Counted from the stretch's first letter, positions 8,457 to 18,039 are shown. The stretch: DNA of 64,000 nucleotides from Fontibacterium sp040404065 (GCA_040404065.1 JBBAJM010000001.1), one strand, 5' to 3'. The notes: generated from the letters alone by a model not told the origin. A program made the numbers and translations.

Positions 8457-11400
8457 AACTTTCTTTTAGCTGTCTTTCAAGTTCGATTTCAACGGCATCA
8501 ACTCTTCCAGAATCTTTTCCAATCATTAAATACATTGCTGGAATAACGTATAGCGTAAATAAAGTTGAGAAGAGTATTCCCATAAATATGACTATTCCAA
8601 CAGTCATTCTACTTGCTGCTCCAGCTCCTGTTGCGATGATTAGCGGTATCACTCCAACAATAGTTGCAATAGAAGTCATCAAGATTGGTCTTAATCTTAC
8701 TTTGCAAGATTCAATAATCGCTTGCTCAATAGTTTTGCCTTCAGCGCGAAGTTGATTAGCAAATTCAACAATTAAAATTCCGTTCTTGGCGGCGAGTCCT
8801 ATCAAGACAATTAATGCAATCTGACTGTAAATATTTATTGAACTTCCTATAATCCATAGACCAATAATTCCTCCTAAAATTGCAAGAGGGACAGTTAACA
8901 TGATTGTTAATGGGTGTTTCCAGTTTTCAAATTGCGCAGCAAGAGATAAATAAGCTGTAAATAATGCAAGTATAAATATGAAATAAATGTCCGAGCTAGT
9001 ATTTTTATATTCAAAGGATTCTCCTTTGTAATCCACTCTAGCTTCAGGTGGTAATTTTTGTTTTACTAATGTTTCTAAGTAATTAAGAGCTCGTTCAATT
9101 GTATAGTCCCCAACCATTCTAGCGCTTATCGTTACAGCTCTTTCTCTGTTGTATCTATTAAGAGATGTAAAAGTTGCGGCAGTTTCAAAAGAAGCAATTG
9201 TTGATAAAGACACAAGTTTACCAGAACCCGTTCTTAGATATATTTGTTTAAGATCAGAAGGTTTTACTCTATTTTTAAGATCTGCTTGTAGCATTACAGA
9301 GTAAGTTCTTCCGTTGTATAGATATTTTGTAACCTCTTTTGATCCATACATTGTTTGTAAGGTATTACCAATTTGGTTGATATTAATTCCAAGATCAGCA
9401 GCTTTTTCTTTATTAATTTTAAGAACTAATTGAGGAATTGTTAAATCCAAATCATCGTCCACGTTTACTAAATTTTTATTATTAGCTATTTCTTTTTTTA
9501 GAATTTCTTTCCATTCAATTAACTGTTCATAAGTATTTCCTTTTAAAACGAATTGAATTGGTTTATCCGCAGCTCCACCTCTCAAACTTTGTGGCATAAT
9601 AGGAAATGCTTTAACTCCCGGAAACGTATTCAGTTGTTGAAATACTTCACCTAAATTTTTACCCGTAAAAGCTTTTCTTTTACCCCAGTCCTCAAGCAGG
9701 ACTACAATAAAGCCAGAATTTACTTGTCCAGCCGAAGCACCAAAACCAGGTATTCTAGCAAGAACTTCTTTGTACTCACCTTTACCAAGTTTGCTTAAAA
9801 ATAAACTTTCAATTTTTTCAGTTTTTTCTTTTGTGTATTCATAACCAGCTCCATCAGGCGCTTGAACGACTACATAAAAAACTCCTCTATCTTCTGGAGG
9901 AACTAATTCTTTAGGAGTTAATTTGAATAAAATTCCAATTATAATTAAAATCGAAACTAGAAAAATTATAACTTCTTTTTTTTTGTGTAATATTAAATTT
10001 AAAGTTTCAAAGTAAAAATTTGTAAATCTGTTTAGATATAAATCAAACTTTTCAACAAGCTTTGGTTTTTCATGAGATATTTTTAAATATTTAGACGCAA
10101 GCATAGGTGATAGTGTTAATGCCACAAAAGCCGATATCGCTACTGAAAAAGAAAGCGTTAATGCAAGTTCCGTGAATAATTTTCCAACAATTCCTTGAAC
10201 GAATATTAGTGGCATAAAAACTGCAATTAAAACAACCGTAGTTGAAATAATTGCAAAAGAAACCTGACTTGCTCCTTTATAAGCCGCAACTAAAGAGGTC
10301 TCTCCTTGTTCCATCCTTCGATAGATATTTTCAAGCATCACAATAGCATCATCGACTACCAGACCAATCGCAACTACGAGTGCCATTAAGGTGAATAAAT
10401 TAATACTAAAATTTGCAAATCGAATTGCAAGAAATGTTGATATTAACGAAACCGGAATTGCAAGGGTTGGGATGACAACTGCAGAAAGATTTCCTAAAAA
10501 TAAATAAATAATTGCAACAACTAGAATTACAGAAATAAAAAGTGTTTTATAAACTTCATCAACTGCAGCCTTGATATATTCTGATCGGTCAAAAGCAACA
10601 TCAAGCTCGAGACCCTCCGGAAGATTTTTTTTAACTTCCTGAAGTCTTTTTATTACTCCTTTAGCAACGTCAATAGTATTTGCATCCGATTGCTGATAAA
10701 TTCCAATACCAACTACTGGATAACCATTACCTTTAAACATTGTTTCTATATTTAAGGCCCCAATTTCAACTCTTGCTACATCTTTTAATCTTACAACCGA
10801 ACCATCTTTTTGAGTTTTAAGAACTAAATTTTTAAAATCGTTAACATTTTTATAATTCCTATCTAATTTTAATACTAAATCAGTATTTTTAGAATTTAAT
10901 TTACCAGCTGGAAAATCTAAATTCTCTTTAAGTAAAACAGCTTCTACCTCTTGTTCGGTTATATCCCTAGAAGCAAGTGCTATAGGATTTAACCAAACTC
11001 TTATCGATAATTGTTTTTCACCGCTAAGAATAATCTGTCCAACGCCAGGCACACTTGAAAAATAACCTGTTAAATATCTGAGCGCATAATCACTCAATTC
11101 TATGTTTGATAAATTTTTGCTTCTTAATCTAAGCCAAATAGTTATTGTATTGCTCTCCGTAGTTTTGAATATAACTGGTAAACTTAAAGGCTGACCAGAT
11201 GCATTCGTGGGTAAGCTGTTTGTTACTTTTGAAACAGCATCTCTCACATCGTTAGCCGCTTCGTCAACGTTTACACCAATCTCAAATTCCATTTTAATGG
11301 TTGATCTTCCATCAACGCTTGATGATGATATCGTTCTAATTCCCTGAGTTCCTCCAACGGTATCTTCAATAAGCTGAGTGATTTGTGAATCAACAATTTC

Positions 11401-11568
11401 GGCAGAAGCTCCAGTGTAGTCTGTTCTTACAGTTACAACTGAAGGGTCAATGTTAGGAAGTTCTCGAACTGGAATTTTACTAAAAACAACAAGGCCAAAT
11501 ATAATTAATACAATGGACATCACAGTTGCAAAAACTGGACGTTTTATTGAAATATCAGTTAGTAACAT
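8446..11568 (-). CDS. RND efflux transporter permease (HAE-1/AcrB type)
   Basis: Proton-driven inner-membrane trimeric pump for hydrophobic or amphipathic compounds. The 1040-residue length equals AcrB/MexB. It begins with the canonical ISIKRPVFATVMS cytoplasmic helix, carries the proton-relay aspartates D406-D407 in the TM4 segment GLVVDDAIVML, and the TM10 lysine in GLAAKNGILIVEF. This identifies the HAE-1 drug-efflux branch as opposed to metal pumps. The adaptor gene lies 5 bp upstream in the same operon; no outer-membrane TolC-like gene is in the window. The substrate cannot be inferred. Confidence 0.93.
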   Translation of the reverse strand: MLLTDISIKRPVFATVMSIVLIIFGLVVFSKIPVRELPNIDPSVVTVRTDYTGASAEIVDSQITQLIEDTVGGTQGIRTISSSSVDGRSTIKMEFEIGVNVDEAANDVRDAVSKVTNSLPTNASGQPLSLPVIFKTTESNTITIWLRLRSKNLSNIELSDYALRYLTGYFSSVPGVGQIILSGEKQLSIRVWLNPIALASRDITEQEVEAVLLKENLDFPAGKLNSKNTDLVLKLDRNYKNVNDFKNLVLKTQKDGSVVRLKDVARVEIGALNIETMFKGNGYPVVGIGIYQQSDANTIDVAKGVIKRLQEVKKNLPEGLELDVAFDRSEYIKAAVDEVYKTLFISVILVVAIIYLFLGNLSAVVIPTLAIPVSLISTFLAIRFANFSINLFTLMALVVAIGLVVDDAIVMLENIYRRMEQGETSLVAAYKGASQVSFAIISTTVVLIAVFMPLIFVQGIVGKLFTELALTLSFSVAISAFVALTLSPMLASKYLKISHEKPKLVEKFDLYLNRFTNFYFETLNLILHKKKEVIIFLVSILIIIGILFKLTPKELVPPEDRGVFYVVVQAPDGAGYEYTKEKTEKIESLFLSKLGKGEYKEVLARIPGFGASAGQVNSGFIVVLLEDWGKRKAFTGKNLGEVFQQLNTFPGVKAFPIMPQSLRGGAADKPIQFVLKGNTYEQLIEWKEILKKEIANNKNLVNVDDDLDLTIPQLVLKINKEKAADLGININQIGNTLQTMYGSKEVTKYLYNGRTYSVMLQADLKNRVKPSDLKQIYLRTGSGKLVSLSTIASFETAATFTSLNRYNRERAVTISARMVGDYTIERALNYLETLVKQKLPPEARVDYKGESFEYKNTSSDIYFIFILALFTAYLSLAAQFENWKHPLTIMLTVPLAILGGIIGLWIIGSSINIYSQIALIVLIGLAAKNGILIVEFANQLRAEGKTIEQAIIESCKVRLRPILMTSIATIVGVIPLIIATGAGAASRMTVGIVIFMGILFSTLFTLYVIPAMYLMIGKDSGRVDAVEIELERQLKESSNK

Positions 11569-11573
11569 TTGTA

Positions 11574-12443
11574 TTAGTTAACAACTTTAATTAAAGATTT
11601 ATCCCTTATCTTTGAAATACCTTCTTTTACAATTTGATCACCAGAATTTAACCCAGAAATAATTTCTGCTTTACCAAAATTTCTTAAACCCACTTTAACC
11701 TCTGTAAGTGCAACTGATTTGTCGTCTATAATTTTATAAACAATAGTTTTATTTCCTTGTTGAACTATAGATTCTTCCGGAACTTCTAAAGCCTCTTTTT
11801 CGTTATAAATAATAGAAATATTTATTAACATCCCCGGCACAATTTTAAGTCCCGTATTTTTAATTCGAACCTGCGTTAATATAGATCTCGTAATAGGATC
11901 AACTCTTGAGCTTACGGTTTCTAAAATTCCAGTAAATTTTTCTTGTAAGTCATCTGTGCTTACTTCTACTCTTAAATTCCTTTTTAAAATGCTTGAATAG
12001 TTTTCAGGAATTTTAACATCAACTTTAACTGAATCTATATCATCCAAAGTTGCTATAATTGATTCATCGCTACCAAAGATACCAGGCGTTATTTCTCTAA
12101 CACCTAATCTTCCTGTGAAAGGTGCAACAATTTTATCGTTCTTCAATTGAGCAATAAGCTGATTTTTTTGAACTATTAAATTTTTATCAAATTCTACTGA
12201 ACTAATTAAATCTACTTTTTTAATTCTAATCGCAAAAGATTGATTAGCAATTGCTGTTCCAAAAGTGTCTATAGTTTCAAAAAACTTTGCAGTTTTAACT
12301 GAATACGTAGTAACTTCTGTTGGTCTTGTAACATTAATTTGTTTTTGTATGTAGCTGTTAAGAATTAATCTTCCCGCAACAACTGCAACAACTAATAGGA
12401 CAATAATTCCTGTAATAATGATAATTTTTTTTTTGGCATTCAT
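11574..12443 (-). CDS. RND periplasmic adaptor lacking the alpha-helical hairpin
   Basis: Membrane-fusion protein that should connect the RND pump to an outer-membrane channel. It has an N-terminal membrane anchor (about residues 6-28), two half-lipoyl motifs, a beta-barrel domain and a membrane-proximal domain ending in VKEGISKI. At 289 residues it is some 70-80 shorter than usual. The first lipoyl half (QKNQLIAQLKND, ending near residue 103) runs directly into the second half (KIVAPFTGRLGV, starting at 104), so the long coiled-coil hairpin that normally separates them and touches TolC is missing. The frame is uninterrupted, so this looks like real domain loss and not a frameshift. Confidence 0.88.
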   Translation of the reverse strand: MNAKKKIIIITGIIVLLVVAVVAGRLILNSYIQKQINVTRPTEVTTYSVKTAKFFETIDTFGTAIANQSFAIRIKKVDLISSVEFDKNLIVQKNQLIAQLKNDKIVAPFTGRLGVREITPGIFGSDESIIATLDDIDSVKVDVKIPENYSSILKRNLRVEVSTDDLQEKFTGILETVSSRVDPITRSILTQVRIKNTGLKIVPGMLINISIIYNEKEALEVPEESIVQQGNKTIVYKIIDDKSVALTEVKVGLRNFGKAEIISGLNSGDQIVKEGISKIRDKSLIKVVN

Positions 12444-12499
12444 GAAAACGTCTTCATATCACGGTTTAATTAAAAAAAGAATTTTTATATTAATTGAAT

Positions 12500-13336
12500 T
12501 TATTGAACTATTTCGTCTTTTTGTTGACTAGCCCATTCCGTCCAGGAGCCATCATAAATTGAGAATTTTTTACCACCAATAATATTAAATGCTTTTGCAA
12601 TGATACAAGCTGTTACACCTGATCCACATGAAAAAACCGCATTTGAATTTTCATTGATATTAATTTTTTTAAATTTATTTCTTATATCTTGTTCTGGTAA
12701 AAAACATTTTGTAATCGGATCAATGCACTCAGGCCAAGGTACGTTGCAACTATTTGGAATAGATCCACTTTTAATTTCTGGTCTAGGCTCAGGATCAACA
12801 CCTTCAAATCTACCTTTGCTTCTAGCGTCTATTAAATCAAATTTTTTATTATGAATGTTTTGTTGAACTTGTTTAATAGTAGTAAGTAAATTATCTATAG
12901 TTGAGCATTTAAAATTACTTTTAGAGATATTTTTTTTATCTCCGTTTTCTAATTTTTTATTCTCATTTTTCCATTTAATTAAACCTCCATCCAAAATTGA
13001 AACATTGCTGTGGTTAAAATGATTAAACATCCACCACACTCTTGGAGAGCTAAAAATACCAAGACTATCATATACAATTATATGATCTGAATTTTTAATA
13101 CCAGTCTCTGAGCATAGTTTTTCAAATAAATCTTTAGGCGGAATGGTGTGTGGAAATTTTCCTAAAGGATCAGAAAATTTATCGATATCAAAAAAAATAG
13201 CATTAGGAATATGCTCTTTTAAAAACTCATCTTTTCCAATTCTTTTTGTATTTGGCATATGCCAAGAGCAATCCAAAATTTTAATATTATCTGTATAAAG
13301 ATTTTTATCTAGCCAGTCCGTTGTTACTAATGACAT
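12500..13336 (-). CDS. sseA: 3-mercaptopyruvate / thiosulfate sulfurtransferase
   Basis: Two-rhodanese-domain enzyme moving sulfur from 3-mercaptopyruvate or thiosulfate to an acceptor. The 278-residue protein has an inactive N-terminal rhodanese domain (about 1-125) and a catalytic C-terminal one with the active cysteine Cys237 in the loop CGSGVT. That loop is typical of mercaptopyruvate sulfurtransferases, whereas thiosulfate enzymes carry more basic residues there. The RFEGVDPEPRPE stretch is also characteristic. The start overlaps the msrA stop by one base (TAATG), indicating translational coupling. Confidence 0.9.
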   Translation of the reverse strand: MSLVTTDWLDKNLYTDNIKILDCSWHMPNTKRIGKDEFLKEHIPNAIFFDIDKFSDPLGKFPHTIPPKDLFEKLCSETGIKNSDHIIVYDSLGIFSSPRVWWMFNHFNHSNVSILDGGLIKWKNENKKLENGDKKNISKSNFKCSTIDNLLTTIKQVQQNIHNKKFDLIDARSKGRFEGVDPEPRPEIKSGSIPNSCNVPWPECIDPITKCFLPEQDIRNKFKKININENSNAVFSCGSGVTACIIAKAFNIIGGKKFSIYDGSWTEWASQQKDEIVQ

Positions 13337-13791
13337 TAATATTTTCCTAATTTTTTTAGATATTTTTGATGGTATTCTTCTGCTAAATAAAATTCATCTG
13401 CTTTAGTAATTTCAGTTACGATGCTGTTGTTAAATGTAGTTTTGTTCATCTCTTGCTTTGATTTTTCTGCTTCAACTTTTTGATTATTATCTAAGTAAAA
13501 TATTGCTGAACGATATTGTTCACCAATATCAGGACCTTGTCTATTTAACGTGGTTGGATTGTGAGATTTCCAGAACACATCTAATAATTGTTTGTAGCTT
13601 ATAATATTTTCATCAAAATATATTCTCACAGCTTCAGCATGACCTGTTTCTTCATAACAAACTTGTTCATAAGTTGGATTTTTAATTCTACCACCTGTAT
13701 ATCCAACTTCTGCTTTTGTAACACCTTTTGTCAGGTCAAATTTTTTTTCAACTCCCCAAAAACATCCAGCAGCAAAAATAGCAACACTCAT
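13336..13791 (-). CDS. msrA: Peptide methionine-S-sulfoxide reductase
   Basis: Repairs oxidised methionine (S-epimer) in proteins. The 151-residue protein starts with the MsrA catalytic segment AAGCFWG, catalytic Cys10, and has the GYTGG, YEQVCYEETGHAE and AEEYHQKYL signatures in order. It is a minimal MsrA lacking an MsrB fusion and lacking an obvious C-terminal recycling cysteine pair. It is the first gene of the minus-strand set msrA-sseA-adaptor-RND, with a 59-bp divergent spacer to the DMT gene. Its coupling to a sulfurtransferase suggests a sulfur/redox-stress unit. Confidence 0.95.
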   Translation of the reverse strand: MSVAIFAAGCFWGVEKKFDLTKGVTKAEVGYTGGRIKNPTYEQVCYEETGHAEAVRIYFDENIISYKQLLDVFWKSHNPTTLNRQGPDIGEQYRSAIFYLDNNQKVEAEKSKQEMNKTTFNNSIVTEITKADEFYLAEEYHQKYLKKLGKY

Positions 13792-13850
13792 AAAATTTTA
13801 TATTAAAGTTATTTTTATATGTTATGAAAAGATTTAGGTAAAATATATTC

Positions 13851-14729
13851 ATGCTATTGTCTAATAGAACAGGTTCATTTTACATGTTGTTAAGCGTTGC
13901 CTGTTTTTCTGCGATGGATATTTTTGTTAAATTAACAACTAAATATTATCCAATTGGTGAAGTTGCTTTTTTTAGAGGCTTGTTTGGCCTGATCCCTATT
14001 TTTTTTTTAATACCTAAAAAAAAAATATTTATTTTTTTTAAAACTGACAAACCAAAGTTACATTTTATTAGAGCCTTTTTTGGCACTTTTGCAATGGTTT
14101 CAACATTTATTGCAGTAAAACATATGCAGCTTGCAGACGTTGTTTCTATCGCGCAAGCAGCACCAGTTTTTGTAACTATATTTTCAATAATTTTTTTAAA
14201 AGAGATCGTTGGTTACAGAAGATGGTTTGCAGTTTTAGCAGGATTAACTGGCGTTCTTTTTATTACAAAGCCAGGGACTAGTTTATTCAATATTTATTCT
14301 ATCTTCCCAATATTTTACTGCATTGGGTTTAGTATTGTTGCTGTTTCAATTAAAAAATTATCAAAGACAGAACCTGATTATCTTATAGCCTTTTATTTTA
14401 CTGCTCTTTTAATAGTTGTTAGTTCATTTGCATTCTTTTTTGAAGCTTGGATTTTTCCAAACACTATAGATTTAATTTATTTAATTATGATTGGAATTTG
14501 CGGGTCTATAGCAAATTTATTCATGACAACAGCATATAGAAGAGCTGATGCATCATTAATAACTCCTCTTAAATATTTAAGCGTCTTATCAGCAATTATT
14601 TTTGGCTATTATATTTTTTCTGAAATTCCTTCAGTTACAACGGTTATAGGTGCAGTTATAATTGTTATTAGTTCTTTTATAATTTTTCGACGCGAACAAG
14701 TGAAAAAAATAAAAAATACCGTTTTATGA
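13851..14729 (+). CDS. EamA/DMT-family transporter (10 TM)
   Basis: Drug/metabolite-superfamily permease, probably exporting or importing small metabolites such as amino acids. The 292 residues form about ten hydrophobic segments arranged as two EamA repeats; family landmarks include FFRGLFGLIP in the first repeat, QAAPVFVTIFSIIFLKE, and a second-repeat TPLKYLSVLSAIIFGYYIFSE. It is clearly paralogous to the DMT gene at 32028-32915 (shared FFRG and RRW-AV-G motifs). alkA-like follows with an ATGA overlap. The substrate is unknown. Confidence 0.87.
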   Translation: MLLSNRTGSFYMLLSVACFSAMDIFVKLTTKYYPIGEVAFFRGLFGLIPIFFLIPKKKIFIFFKTDKPKLHFIRAFFGTFAMVSTFIAVKHMQLADVVSIAQAAPVFVTIFSIIFLKEIVGYRRWFAVLAGLTGVLFITKPGTSLFNIYSIFPIFYCIGFSIVAVSIKKLSKTEPDYLIAFYFTALLIVVSSFAFFFEAWIFPNTIDLIYLIMIGICGSIANLFMTTAYRRADASLITPLKYLSVLSAIIFGYYIFSEIPSVTTVIGAVIIVISSFIIFRREQVKKIKNTVL

Positions 14730-15349
14730 AAAAAAAACCACCACATTATTGGGATGATGCAAAAAAATTTTTATCTAAAAAAGATAAAAAATTAGCAAAG
14801 ATTATTAGTAAATATGACGGACATTTGGTTACACGAGGAGATCCTTTTTATTCTTTATGCAGATCAATTATTGGACAGCAAATTTCTGTTAAAGCGGCCG
14901 ATTCAGTGTGGTTAAAGTTTGGAAAAATTGTAAAAAAAATTACTCCAAAAAATGTTTTAAAACTACAAAAAAGACAATTGGCTTCTGCTGGTTTATCGCG
15001 TCAAAAAATTTTGTATCTGAAAATTATAGCGAAAGAATTTTTTGATAAAACTTTAGATATTAAAATATTAGAGCAAATGCCAGATGAGGACGCGATTAAG
15101 CATTTGGTTAGAATTAAAGGGATAGGAGTTTGGACGGCACAAATGTTTTTAATTTTTAATCTTAATCGATCTAATATTTTTCCATTCTCAGATATTGGAT
15201 TAATTAAAGCAATTTCTGTGAATTATAGAAAAGAATATCCTTTAAAAAAGGAACAGTTAGATTTTTTTAAAAATAAGTGGCATCCTTATTCTACAGTTGC
15301 AACGTGGTATATGTGGAGAAGTATAGATCCTGTGCCTGTCGAATATTAA
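14726..15349 (+). CDS. DNA-3-methyladenine glycosylase, AlkA-like HhH-GPD
   Basis: Base-excision repair glycosylase removing alkylated purines. Of 207 residues, the IIGQQISVKAADSVW segment (48-62), the helix-hairpin-helix LVRIKGIGVWTAQM (127-140) and the catalytic Asp156 in FPFSDIGL are clear. It lacks the N-terminal domain of E. coli AlkA and lacks the Cys cluster of Nth/MutY, so it belongs to the short AlkA/MAG type. Translationally coupled to the preceding DMT gene by a 4-bp overlap and converging on a DUF1330 gene with a 4-bp overlap. Confidence 0.9.
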   Translation: MKKKPPHYWDDAKKFLSKKDKKLAKIISKYDGHLVTRGDPFYSLCRSIIGQQISVKAADSVWLKFGKIVKKITPKNVLKLQKRQLASAGLSRQKILYLKIIAKEFFDKTLDIKILEQMPDEDAIKHLVRIKGIGVWTAQMFLIFNLNRSNIFPFSDIGLIKAISVNYRKEYPLKKEQLDFFKNKWHPYSTVATWYMWRSIDPVPVEY

Positions 15350-15633
15350 ATACCCTCAACAATCATAAGATCCCTTAAAACTGTATTTTTTGCTATCGAC
15401 CAAGCTTCTTGATAATCTTTAGATCTGTAACAATTTAATGCTGTATCATAATCTTTAAATTCCCAAATAACTGTTCTTATAAATTCCTTTCCTTCGAGAG
15501 TTATATATTTTCCACCTCGCACCAAAGGCTTCCCTCCAAAACTAGTAATAGCTTTCAAAGCTTTTTCCGCATAACTACCTAATTTTATTGCATCTTCAGC
15601 AGTTTTGTATTTAGCAATCCAATACCCTTTCAT
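15346..15633 (-). CDS. DUF1330 family protein
   Basis: Small dimeric alpha/beta-barrel (ferredoxin-like) protein of unknown biochemical role. The 95 residues show the family pattern: an N-terminal strand MKGYWIAKYK, the central segment GGKPLVRGGKYITLEG, and RTVIWEFKDYDTALNCYRSKDYQEA with the conserved YRSxxYQ-A motif. Its promoter must lie in the 134-bp divergent spacer shared with gshA, which contains a long AT-rich inverted repeat. No functional link to gshA is established. Confidence 0.88.
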   Translation of the reverse strand: MKGYWIAKYKTAEDAIKLGSYAEKALKAITSFGGKPLVRGGKYITLEGKEFIRTVIWEFKDYDTALNCYRSKDYQEAWSIAKNTVLRDLMIVEGI

Positions 15634-15653
15634 GTATTTCTCCCAATTTTAGT

Positions 15654-15695
15654 TTGATAAATTAATATATATTTTTTTTATTATATTAATATCAA
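15654..15695. repeat. AT-rich inverted repeat between DUF1330 and gshA
   Basis: Arms ttgata-aa-ttaatata (15654-15669) and tatattaatatcaa (15682-15695) pair over 14 bp with a 2-base bulge and a 12-base T-rich loop. It sits in a divergent promoter region, so an operator or a cruciform is possible; low sequence complexity makes chance pairing a real alternative. Confidence 0.3.
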
Positions 15696-15767
15696 CTAAT
15701 CGTTATTGAATTAGATTGATCCAAGGAATAAATTGACCAAACTTGAAATCATAAACAGAGTATTAAA

Positions 15768-17108
15768 TTGCAAAATATTGAGAACAAACAACAGTTAATA
15801 GATTATTTTTTTCAAGGTTCCAAAACTAAAGATAGTTGGAGAATAGGAACCGAACATGAAAAATTTTTATTTGATGTAAAAACTAAAAAATCTATTCCTT
15901 ATGAAGGAGAGGTTAGTATTCAAAAAATTTTTTCTGAACTCATTAAAAATGATTGGGTTCCAGTTAAAGAAGGAAAAAATATTTTAGGATTGGTAAAAGA
16001 CAAAAAAAATATTACCTTAGAACCTGGTTTGCAGTTTGAGCTATCAGGTGATGCAGTTCAAAATATCCACCAAACTTGCAATGAAATTAATTCATATTTA
16101 AAAGAATTAAAAATTGTTTGCGCTAAATTAGGAATAGGATTGCTGGGTAATGGATTTGCACCAATTGCAAAATTAACCGATGTTTTTAAATCTCCCAAAA
16201 AAAGATATGAGATTATGAGAAAGTATATGCCCAATGTCGGAAGCAATGGGCTTGATATGATGCATAGAACTTGCGCTACGCAAGTTAACTTAGATTATTC
16301 AAATGAGATTGATTATAAAAAGAAATCAAAATTAATAGCTGCGATTACACCAGTTGCAGTTTCATTATTTTCTAATTCTCCATTTAAAGAAAATAAATTG
16401 AATGGTTATTTGTCTTATAGAACTCATATTTGGCAAGATACCGATAAAAACAGATCAGGCATTCCTGATTTTTTTTTAGATAATAGTAATAGCTTTGAAC
16501 GTTATGTAGATTTCGCACTTAAAGTACCGATGTATTTCATTATTAAAGATGATGAATATATTGATTGCACAGGAGAAAGTTTTAATGATTTTCTTTCTGG
16601 AAAATTAAAAAATTATCCAAATAAAAAACCCACACTTCAAGACTGGGAAAATCATGTGTCGACTATTTTTACTGAATTAAGATTAAAAAAATATTTAGAA
16701 ATTAGATCTGCAGATTCTTGTTCATCAGCAGGAATATGTTCAATACCTGCGTTTTGGACTGGACTGCTTTATGATGAGAGTGCTTTAGAGCAGACCTTGG
16801 AATATGTAAAAGACTGGAATTATGCAGATGTTTATAATGCATATTTAGAAGTTCCTAAAAAAGGCTTTGATACTGAAATCAAAAATAAAAAAATATTCGA
16901 ACATGCTAAAAAAATAATAGATTTTTCAGCTTTAGGATTAAAGAATAGAAAACAAACGAATAACAAGGGTATGGATGAAAATATCTTTTTAAAAGATATT
17001 CATAATTTTATTAAAGATAAAAAATCACCAGCTCAATCTCTTGTAGAAAAGTACAATACTAGATGGAAACACGATATACTTAAGATCTTTGATGAAGAAG
17101 CATTTTAA
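15768..17108 (+). CDS. gshA: Glutamate-cysteine ligase (plant/alphaproteobacterial type)
   Basis: First step of glutathione synthesis, ATP-dependent ligation of glutamate and cysteine in the cytosol. The 446-residue protein is of the class 2 GCL family found in plants and alphaproteobacteria: IGTEHEKFLFD near residues 27-37, LEPGLQFELSG, MMHRTCATQVNLDYS, and ELRLKKYLEIRSAD toward the C-terminus. The start used is a TTG at 15768; no in-frame ATG precedes the conserved IGTEHEK region, so a non-ATG start seems required. It overlaps gshB by 17 bp, forming the complete glutathione pathway. Confidence 0.93.
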   Translation: MQNIENKQQLIDYFFQGSKTKDSWRIGTEHEKFLFDVKTKKSIPYEGEVSIQKIFSELIKNDWVPVKEGKNILGLVKDKKNITLEPGLQFELSGDAVQNIHQTCNEINSYLKELKIVCAKLGIGLLGNGFAPIAKLTDVFKSPKKRYEIMRKYMPNVGSNGLDMMHRTCATQVNLDYSNEIDYKKKSKLIAAITPVAVSLFSNSPFKENKLNGYLSYRTHIWQDTDKNRSGIPDFFLDNSNSFERYVDFALKVPMYFIIKDDEYIDCTGESFNDFLSGKLKNYPNKKPTLQDWENHVSTIFTELRLKKYLEIRSADSCSSAGICSIPAFWTGLLYDESALEQTLEYVKDWNYADVYNAYLEVPKKGFDTEIKNKKIFEHAKKIIDFSALGLKNRKQTNNKGMDENIFLKDIHNFIKDKKSPAQSLVEKYNTRWKHDILKIFDEEAF

Positions 17109-18039
17109 AATAGCTGTTCAAATGGATCCTCTGGATTCTATTAATATTAAGACAGATAGTACCTATATTTTAGCTTTAGAAGCTCAAAAAAGAGGGCATC
17201 AGTTATTTCATTATTTACCTGAAAATTTAATTTATGAAAATGGAAAGTTATTTGCGTATGGGAATATTTTTAAATTATTTCCTAATAAAAAAAGATTTTT
17301 TACTGAAGGAAAGCTTCAAAAAGTTTTTCTAGAAAAGTATGATGTAATTTTAGTTAGGCAAGACCCCCCTTTTAATATGAACTATCTTACTGCAACTTAC
17401 TTGCTTGAAACTATAGATAATAAAACTCTTATTTTAAACAATCCTAGATCAATCAGAGATAATCCTGAAAAACTATCAATGTTTAATTTTTCAAAAATTA
17501 TTCCACCAACTCTTATTTCTAAAAACGTTGAACAGTGTTTTAATTTTCATAAAAAATATAAAAGAACAATTATTAAACCTCTCTATGGTAACGGGGGAGA
17601 AGGTATTTCCAAATTAGAAGGAGCTAATGTTAATTTAAAAGGAAAAATATTGAAGTTAATTAATAAATATAAAAAACCTATAGTAGTACAAAAATATTTA
17701 AGTGAAATTAAAGAAGGCGATAGAAGAATTATTTTAATTGATGGGGAATATGCAGGTTCAGTTGCAAGAATTCCTAAAAAGGGAAGTGTAACTGCTAATT
17801 TTCATACTGGTGGAAAAGCAAAAAAAGTAGGCTTGATTAGACAAGATAAAAAAATATGCAATATCTTAAAGCCTTATTTAAAAAAGAATAAATTATTTTT
17901 CACAGGGATTGATGTGATAGGAAATTATTTAACAGAAATAAATGTAACTTCACCAACCGGTATTCAGGAGATTAATAGATTAAATGGAGTTAGATTAGAA
18001 AAAATTTTTTGGGACAAGGTTGAAAAAAAATTAAGATAA
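17092..18039 (+). CDS. gshB: Glutathione synthetase
   Basis: ATP-grasp enzyme adding glycine to gamma-glutamylcysteine. About 315 residues. The N-terminus KIAVQMDPLDSINIKTDS matches the GshB pre-ATP-grasp domain; IIKPLYGNGGEGISKL is the ATP-grasp loop, and GIDVIGNYLTEINVTSPTG contains the metal-binding residues. I place the start at the ATG 17092 instead of the TTG directly before it, since it gives the canonical short N-terminus. It overlaps the 3' end of gshA by 17 bp, indicating coupled translation, and its own end overlaps the convergent peptidase gene by 9 bp. Confidence 0.93.
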   Translation: MKKHFKIAVQMDPLDSINIKTDSTYILALEAQKRGHQLFHYLPENLIYENGKLFAYGNIFKLFPNKKRFFTEGKLQKVFLEKYDVILVRQDPPFNMNYLTATYLLETIDNKTLILNNPRSIRDNPEKLSMFNFSKIIPPTLISKNVEQCFNFHKKYKRTIIKPLYGNGGEGISKLEGANVNLKGKILKLINKYKKPIVVQKYLSEIKEGDRRIILIDGEYAGSVARIPKKGSVTANFHTGGKAKKVGLIRQDKKICNILKPYLKKNKLFFTGIDVIGNYLTEINVTSPTGIQEINRLNGVRLEKIFWDKVEKKLR

